Positions 59,188 through 64,000 of a stretch of DNA of 64,000 nt are shown here, one piece after another. Source of the DNA: Unio delphinus (Eukaryota > Mollusca > Bivalvia > Unionida > Unionidae); NCBI GenBank assembly GCA_029339505.1, contig JAQISU010000025.1, positions 4,165,001-4,229,000 of the forward strand, in the 5' to 3' direction. Within the stretch, counting starts at the first letter, position 1. Each line of letters begins with the position of its first letter. The position numbers and the translations under genes are program-made. The notes under the pieces are model-generated. The model was given only the letters and a program-made list of their open reading frames with translations. It made no database searches and had not been told where the DNA came from.

Positions 59188-60210
59188 TTAATCACTATAG
59201 TAACCGTAAAAATCCGTAGTATTTTCGGCTAGCTCATCAATAAACTCTCGATATACACCAATATCCACGATACCACTCTCAAATATTAGTCTGCAGATAT
59301 CAGCTGCCTCATTAATTACTTCTGGTGAGTAATTTCCGGCTCGTTTCCCTCCTACGAGAACTTCTAATCGTGATATGTCCCCGAGAATACTATTAGGACA
59401 ACGAACTAGACCACTATTTGAAACTCTGTTATTGGTTACACTCTGAGAAAAACCCTTCCCACTACTACTACTATAACCAGTTGCACCCTGTGTATCATCA
59501 TCTTGTAAATTTTTAAAAAATTCATCATTAGATTCATCTTGATCAGATGGCATATACAATCATTGCTTATCATCATCGTCAGGTGGTAGTTGTCGTTGAG
59601 GTGAGAAAGATATTTTCTTTGAAGTATATTGTCTTTTTCTTTGCAATCTTTGCGGTTTTTGTGGTTTTAGTTTTTCATATTGATCATACACTATACCCAC
59701 CATTTCTAGATATTTAATGTATGATGTATTTGTTGTATCAATTCGACTTGTGTTACTTTTGATTTTGTAAATCACATTTGCCCAATGATCCATACTTTTA
59801 ATATACGTGTATTGTTCTGTTTTCAACATTTTTTTCCTGTTTTCGTAAGTCGCAAAAGCATGCGCAGGAATTCCTGCTTGATCAGTCTTATCAATTGTTG
59901 CTAACCCCTCCTCATTTAGCTCGCACGTAATTTCTCTACTGTTTCTTCATTGGTTTTTTATCAGGAGGGGGTTTTGTTAACAGCGCTGATGTTTTTTCAG
60001 TTTTCTTTGCTATTTTTTCAAGTATTGGTACAGTATCCTTAGTAGCAGTGGTTTTTGGTTTGAATAACTGTTGAGTGTCTGCCGCAAATCAGTCTGAAAT
60101 TGTTGTCTCGTTTGGAGCATATTTCGAACGGAATCACAAAGTGGAATAAATTTCTTAATCGAAGCTTATCGTTCACGTGCTAATTTAGTTGTTAGGGCTT
60201 CACCTACCAT
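59188..60210 (-). pseudogene. V3: variable/acidic viral protein
   Basis: ATG 60210 ('MVGEALTTKLARER') keeps the N-terminal motif that V2 has lost to a stop. Frames 59829-59560 ('WANVIYKIKSNTSRIDTTNT', then 'LPPDDDDKQ') and 59559-59188 ('DQDESNDEFFKNLQDDDTQG', 'GDISRLEVLVGGKRAGNYSP', 'DELAENTTDFYGYYSD') follow. It lacks the Glu/Gln/Arg run of V2 but has Asp-rich patches instead. TAA at 59188-59190. Confidence 0.5.
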
Positions 60211-60454
60211 TATAAATATAATATACGATCTAAATTGTAAGTAAAAAAAACACACCCGAAATTCTTTTGTGTGTTATATACTTCAGCGTAGTGATAAATC
60301 ACCAGTGACACCTGTCTATAGAATTTTATTGTAGTTGAGTCAGCGCATACTTGTCTATAGTACTTCTGTTCCATACCCTGTATTACTCATGTATGTCGTG
60401 TTTACTATGTTGAGGCAATCAAAATAGAATTTTCATTTTGGCGGATAATCTCTT

Positions 60455-60778
60455 TTATTGTTTGATTTTCGAGTTCATTGTGCGTTTGATTGCATATTGT
60501 TTCCCCAATTCGTTTCTGACCTTTTCGACAGCAGTAAATAACGGAACGAACTTATTGATGTCGTTACAAAATGCAAGGAAGTCATAAATAGTGTGTTGAA
60601 TTCTCTTTATAAAGGAATAGGATTTTAATAACACATATCTGTTATTCCTAGCGCTATCATAAATATCTTGAAATTCAGAAAGAATTTGATTACAATTTAA
60701 TTTATCTGACAATTGAATTCCTTGATTTTTCAAACTTGAAATCTCGTTAATAATGATATTCATATTTTCGAAATTCAT
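60455..60778 (-). CDS. V3: small helical viral protein
   Basis: Intact 107-codon frame. It is mostly helical, with 'IIINEISSLKNQGIQLSDKL' at the N terminus and 'LFTAVEKVRNELGKQYAIKR' at the C terminus. Only two Cys and no known motif. It is the first gene of the leftward cassette, next to the repeat block at 60857. The V2 counterpart (31935-32240) has lost its start. The function is unknown. An early or regulatory role is possible from its position. Confidence 0.55.
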   Translation of the reverse strand: MNFENMNIIINEISSLKNQGIQLSDKLNCNQILSEFQDIYDSARNNRYVLLKSYSFIKRIQHTIYDFLAFCNDINKFVPLFTAVEKVRNELGKQYAIKRTMNSKIKQ

Positions 60779-60856
60779 ATATGAAATATTATGTATTTAA
60801 TATGAAATTAAAAAAAATTGGGGGTCAAATTTTGACCCGTTTTTTCGTATGGTATG

Positions 60857-61150
60857 ATGAACTCCATTCGCAATAAGGTATATTCACATCTTTTTACGCC
60901 TAGAGATATTATGCAAGTTATATATGATGATGAACTCCATTCGCAATAAGGTGTATTCACATCTTATTATGCCTAGAGATATTATGCAAGTTATATATGA
61001 TTATATATGACGATGATGAACTCCATTCGCAATAAGGTGTATTCACATCTTATTACGCCTAGAGATATTACGTAAGTTATATATGATGATGAACTCCGTT
61101 CGCATTAAGGTGTATTCACATCTTATTGCGCCTAGAGATATATATTAAAA
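60857..61150. repeat. Viral ~73-bp tandem repeat, four units
   Basis: Each unit contains 'gatgaactcc(a/g)ttcgca', 'taaggtgtattcacatctta' and 'gcctagagatatta', with small differences. Two further half-related cores ('gggtgttattcacatcgg', 'aggtgttattcatatctgac') follow to 61260. V2 has one unit. Confidence 0.9.
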
Positions 61151-61590
61151 ACCCCGTTTGGAGCACCTCGGGTGTTATTCACATCGGAAAGACGAAGAGG
61201 TTCCATATATAAGACAACACATCCCCATTTGGAACCCCTCAGGTGTTATTCATATCTGACCGGGACCAGAGGTACCACGAAACATAGTCTCCAAGAAGAG
61301 ATCTAACTCGTCAAATAACGGGTAAGAACTCCAAGAAGGTATAATGGACGTCACATTTACATATATACATATTTGACATATAGAACAGCACAGCGTTTTT
61401 CAACCCCCAATTCGAGTGTTATGGATAGTTTGTAAGGCATACATATATACAATGACATTGTTATGGTATTTACAATGAATGATACATGAAATATAACAAT
61501 GGATTATAGAGGACAGCACAAGACAATACAACATATAACAATGGATTATAGGATGACAATGGTTTGATGGTATGACCGGAGCACTTCTAC

Positions 61591-61699
61591 ATTCAAACAG
61601 AAACCACCATACCCCAAACAAAATCACCCCGGGTTGATTGAAAAAACACATTCACACCGTGTCACAGTGTGTGTGGTAAGGTGGTTTCACGGTTTGAAT
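61591..61699. promoter_or_regulatory. Conserved nested hairpin in V3 noncoding block
   Basis: The outer arms 'attcaaacagaaaccacc' and 'ggtggtttcacggtttgaat' enclose an inner 'cacac...gtgtg' pair. The same layout and flanks ('ttcgaatggctt' on the right) occur in V2 at 32755-32863. Confidence 0.5.
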
Positions 61700-62189
61700 T
61701 TCGAATGGCTTAAAGCCCCCAATTATATATAGAAAAACCTTCAGATCGGTACCGTCGAAAATAATGACTGCTACGAGATTCGATGGTCCCCAGGACGAGA
61801 TTCCATATGTGTATACAATACACTAGTGTCCGTAATCTATAAATCCATAATTTTGAATACGATATATGTGTATCATGTGAAGGGTTTTATCACAGTTATT
61901 CTGTATGCCGTGGCATATTTTCCAATTTTTGTATCCACTTGTTGTTGTTGTGGTTTTTCTTTCCATGTTAGGGAGGAATTTGGGTAGTGCCGTTTTGTTA
62001 CATCTTATCAGTTTTGGTCAAAGATGCCATATAGTTGAGGTCAAATTGATATAATGATGACAACAAGAGATTGCCTTATGCAGAACTTTTCTACCTGCTG
62101 AAACATTAAACCAACACAAAAAAGCCATTATCCCATTGAGATACGTGACTGCAAAAGTAGAGTTATAGTTGTTTCAAACTGCACACACA

Positions 62190-62712
62190 AGCGCACACGA
62201 GTTATTCCCATTGGTGTTCCAAAACAGAATTCAGACGTATGTAAATTGAATTTTACGTCCGGTTCTTTTGGAAATCCCTGACCTAGTTATATTCTGTACT
62301 ACTCATCGTACTGAGGGTCTACAAATATCAAAATACTTTCCAACTTCAGTTATTGGTTTAAATACTCTTTCCTCGTTATTTTCTGTAATAAATGATTTTA
62401 TGGGATTCGCATTTTTCGAGTGTTTACTTCCCCATTTAGTATTCTGACTTTGTGTGATAGGTCGTAAATTATCTAAAGAAGAATCATATTTATACCTTTT
62501 ATGTGATCAAGAACAAAACCATCCTTGATCATTCCATTAAATGCCTCGTAGACGAATCTGTGATTAAGATATTTTTCTTTCCAGCGCCAAATATAAGATA
62601 TCCATTATTATTCACAACACCAACTGGATTCTTCAGTCTGTGGTTTCTGACAATACCGTCACGAGATGCTTCATAACTGGTAATCACGGGATGTGGTTGA
62701 AATTCTTGTTTC
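62190..62712 (-). pseudogene. V3: HNH endonuclease with C-terminal DNA-binding repeat
   Basis: On the minus strand, in order: 'TSYEASRDGIVRNHRLKNPV' and 'NNNGYLIFGAGKKN', then in a shifted frame 'NHRFVYEAFNGMIKDGFVLD' with a His next, then 'SLDNLRPITQSQNTKWGSK' and 'ITENNEERVFKPITEVG', then 'ISKRTGRKIQFTYV'. The YE-S--G-VR start, the 'hhD-H' strand and the 'NLR-----QN' helix are the layout of phage and viral HNH homing-type nucleases (NUMOD4-HNH-NUMOD1). Two or more frame breaks inactivate it. It may have been a free-standing homing gene or a genome-processing nuclease. Confidence 0.65.
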
Positions 62713-62761
62713 TTTTATATACTATTATTTGTCTAATTCATGAATTGGTTTAATTATTACT

Positions 62762-63085
62762 TCAGAATCTTTCAATATAGTCTTGAGGTTTTCTTATGAT
62801 TTTGTCTTTGACACAGTCAGGGACAGAATCAGGGTCATTGACGGAATCTTTGATGGAGTTTTTAACTCTATTATCATAATAGCGCTTTAGCTCTCTGTAT
62901 CGCTTACCACCATAATTGAGAAACAACTGCGACTTACCACGCACACCTACCCCACATCGTATGTAAGATAAGGGCCCTAAGCTCCCACGACGTACACTTT
63001 GTAAATGATATCCACAGAATTCATTTCTGCATGATTTATTACAAGCGGTTAATGATCCTATCGTATGCCATTTGCAATGATTCAT
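62762..63085 (-). CDS. Cys/His-rich (zinc-binding-like) viral protein
   Basis: Intact 107-codon frame. The N terminus has 'MNHCKWHTIGSLTACNKSCR' then 'EFCGYHL', giving a C-x2-H ... C-x3-C ... C-x2-H spacing that could bind one or two zinc ions. The middle is 'RRGSLGPLSYIRCGVGVRGK', and the tail is charged ('RELKRYYDNRVKNSIKDSVN'). It starts 43 bp from the divergent gene at 63129, so a shared promoter is likely. A decayed copy lies at 18830-18980. No named family is recognised. A nucleic-acid-binding role is an inference. Confidence 0.55.
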   Translation of the reverse strand: MNHCKWHTIGSLTACNKSCRNEFCGYHLQSVRRGSLGPLSYIRCGVGVRGKSQLFLNYGGKRYRELKRYYDNRVKNSIKDSVNDPDSVPDCVKDKIIRKPQDYIERF

Positions 63086-63128
63086 TATATAATAAATTCT
63101 TTATTTAAACACTTGTTTTAATTATAAT

Positions 63129-64000
63129 ATGGAGGAGTTCGAGAGATTATCGAAAATTACGCCTTGGAAAAATGTTGAATTCAATCTCGATAGAGTCTCC
63201 ACTGATGTACCAAAGAGTCTAATAAGTGATAGAAACATATTGGGTAGAATCCGTGATGGTTTTAATGAATTCAAGCGCGATGGAGCATCTCACTGTTGGT
63301 CACCATTTCAAATTGATGCTATTGTTGATGCTACCATGAACGACGAAAGAGCAGCAGTGATAACCTCACATCTTGACCAGATAAAGTATTTTTTAGAGTG
63401 AAATTCATTATCAGCTCAGAAACGGGGAATTGGATTATACGCGACAAATTTGAACCCATCCTGAAACATAACAGAACTGTCAATGTGAGTTAAGATTCCA
63501 ATCCAGGAATTCTGACTGGAATTGACAAACCGTATTACGAGAGATCCTGTCCTGTAACAGAAGTTGTTTATGGAATCTATCCGATAAATGATAAACCGAG
63601 TATTAAAAATTACATCCAACGAAACTGTCAGGGAGAATACATTATGTAGCAGCACGAATAATAGAGCATTTTACAAATGCGTTGCATGGAAACAAATTGA
63701 CGGATCTAAGACACAAACAAATAAACGAATGGGGATTAACAGTGAAGGAGAGCGGAGCAACAATTCAAGATATAAACAAATTAGAAACATCATTAAGATT
63801 ACCAATAACCGTAATGACGATAACAGGAGAGGTATTACACGAATCAAAATATAAATCAGAAGGAGCTCCAATCAAAATTATTAAACATAACGAACATGTA
63901 TGAACACCTGCGGTAACAATATTTCCGCGGGATAAAACCATAAAATATTACACGGGAAATTTATTTGATTTTATTTACGAGTTAAATAAAAACGATCCTG
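63129..64000 (+). pseudogene. PolB-like replication protein, N-terminal region (runs off window)
   Basis: ATG at 63129 gives 90 open codons ('EFERLSKITPWKNVEFNLDR') with stop 63399-63401. Related pieces continue in other frames: 'ETGNWIIRDKFEPILKHNRT', 'LTGIDKPYYERSCPVTEVVY', then 63682-63903 with 'GATIQDINKLETSLRLPITV' and 'GAPIKIIKHNEHV', and 'FPRDKTIKYYTGNLFDFIYE' up to the window edge. The order (long N-terminal domain, then a strand-rich 'I.I..HN.H' segment before a Pro-Arg block) resembles the region ahead of the exonuclease domain in protein-primed viral/organellar family-B polymerases. No exonuclease or polymerase motif falls inside the window, so this is tentative. Confidence 0.45.

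Overview
This 64 kb window is animal nuclear DNA, most likely from a mollusc or another lophotrochozoan. It is AT-rich, has few genes, carries GT-AG introns and many microsatellites, and contains tRNA-derived SINEs and LINE, LTR and MULE remnants. The taxon is an inference from the repeat types and from the style of the host exons. No bacterial operons, rRNA genes or CRISPR arrays were seen.

Host genes are sparse. Three exons at 2.3-6.1 kb (+) encode the C-terminal part of a GH20 beta-N-acetylhexosaminidase (chitobiase-like). A single first exon at 52.9-53.2 kb (+) looks like the anchor and stem of a type II Golgi beta-1,4-glycosyltransferase, with a frame break. Everything else is repeats or viral DNA.

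The main content is an endogenous double-stranded DNA virus family of Polinton/Maverick-adintovirus type. Its late (structural) cassette occurs three times: V1 (about 9.97-15.57 kb, + strand, heavily decayed), V2 (24.63-33.44 kb, - strand, best preserved) and V3 (54.98-62.71 kb, - strand, with an internal deletion). The shared order, read 5'->3', is: small helical protein, acidic/variable protein, Gly/basic protein, double-jelly-roll-like major capsid protein, short basic/Ala-rich protein, adenain-like cysteine protease, small N-terminal-motif protein, coiled-coil spike-like protein, two-TM protein, penton-like minor capsid protein. V1 lacks a visible first gene and spike. V3 lacks everything between the middle of the protease and the minor capsid gene. 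Upstream of V3 are an HNH endonuclease, a Cys/His-rich protein and, divergently on the + strand, the start of a large protein resembling the N-terminal region of a viral family-B DNA polymerase, running off the window end. A decayed copy of the last two genes lies at 18.8-19.7 kb. All copies carry stops and frameshifts.

Between the first viral gene and the HNH gene, V2 and V3 share a noncoding block with a ~73-bp repeat (one unit in V2, four in V3) and a nested hairpin whose outer stem is kept by a compensatory change. These look like cis-acting viral sites.

Other mobile DNA: two copies of a ~1.4 kb foldback element in inverted orientation (4.07-5.46 and 15.66-17.10 kb) around V1; a 1,053-bp MULE with 8-bp target duplication and a FLYWCH-like remnant (8.57-9.62 kb); a Ty3/gypsy element with integrase upstream of RNase H (Gmr1-like order, 40.4-43.65 kb) interrupted by a SINE; several LINE fragments; and two tRNA-derived SINE families.
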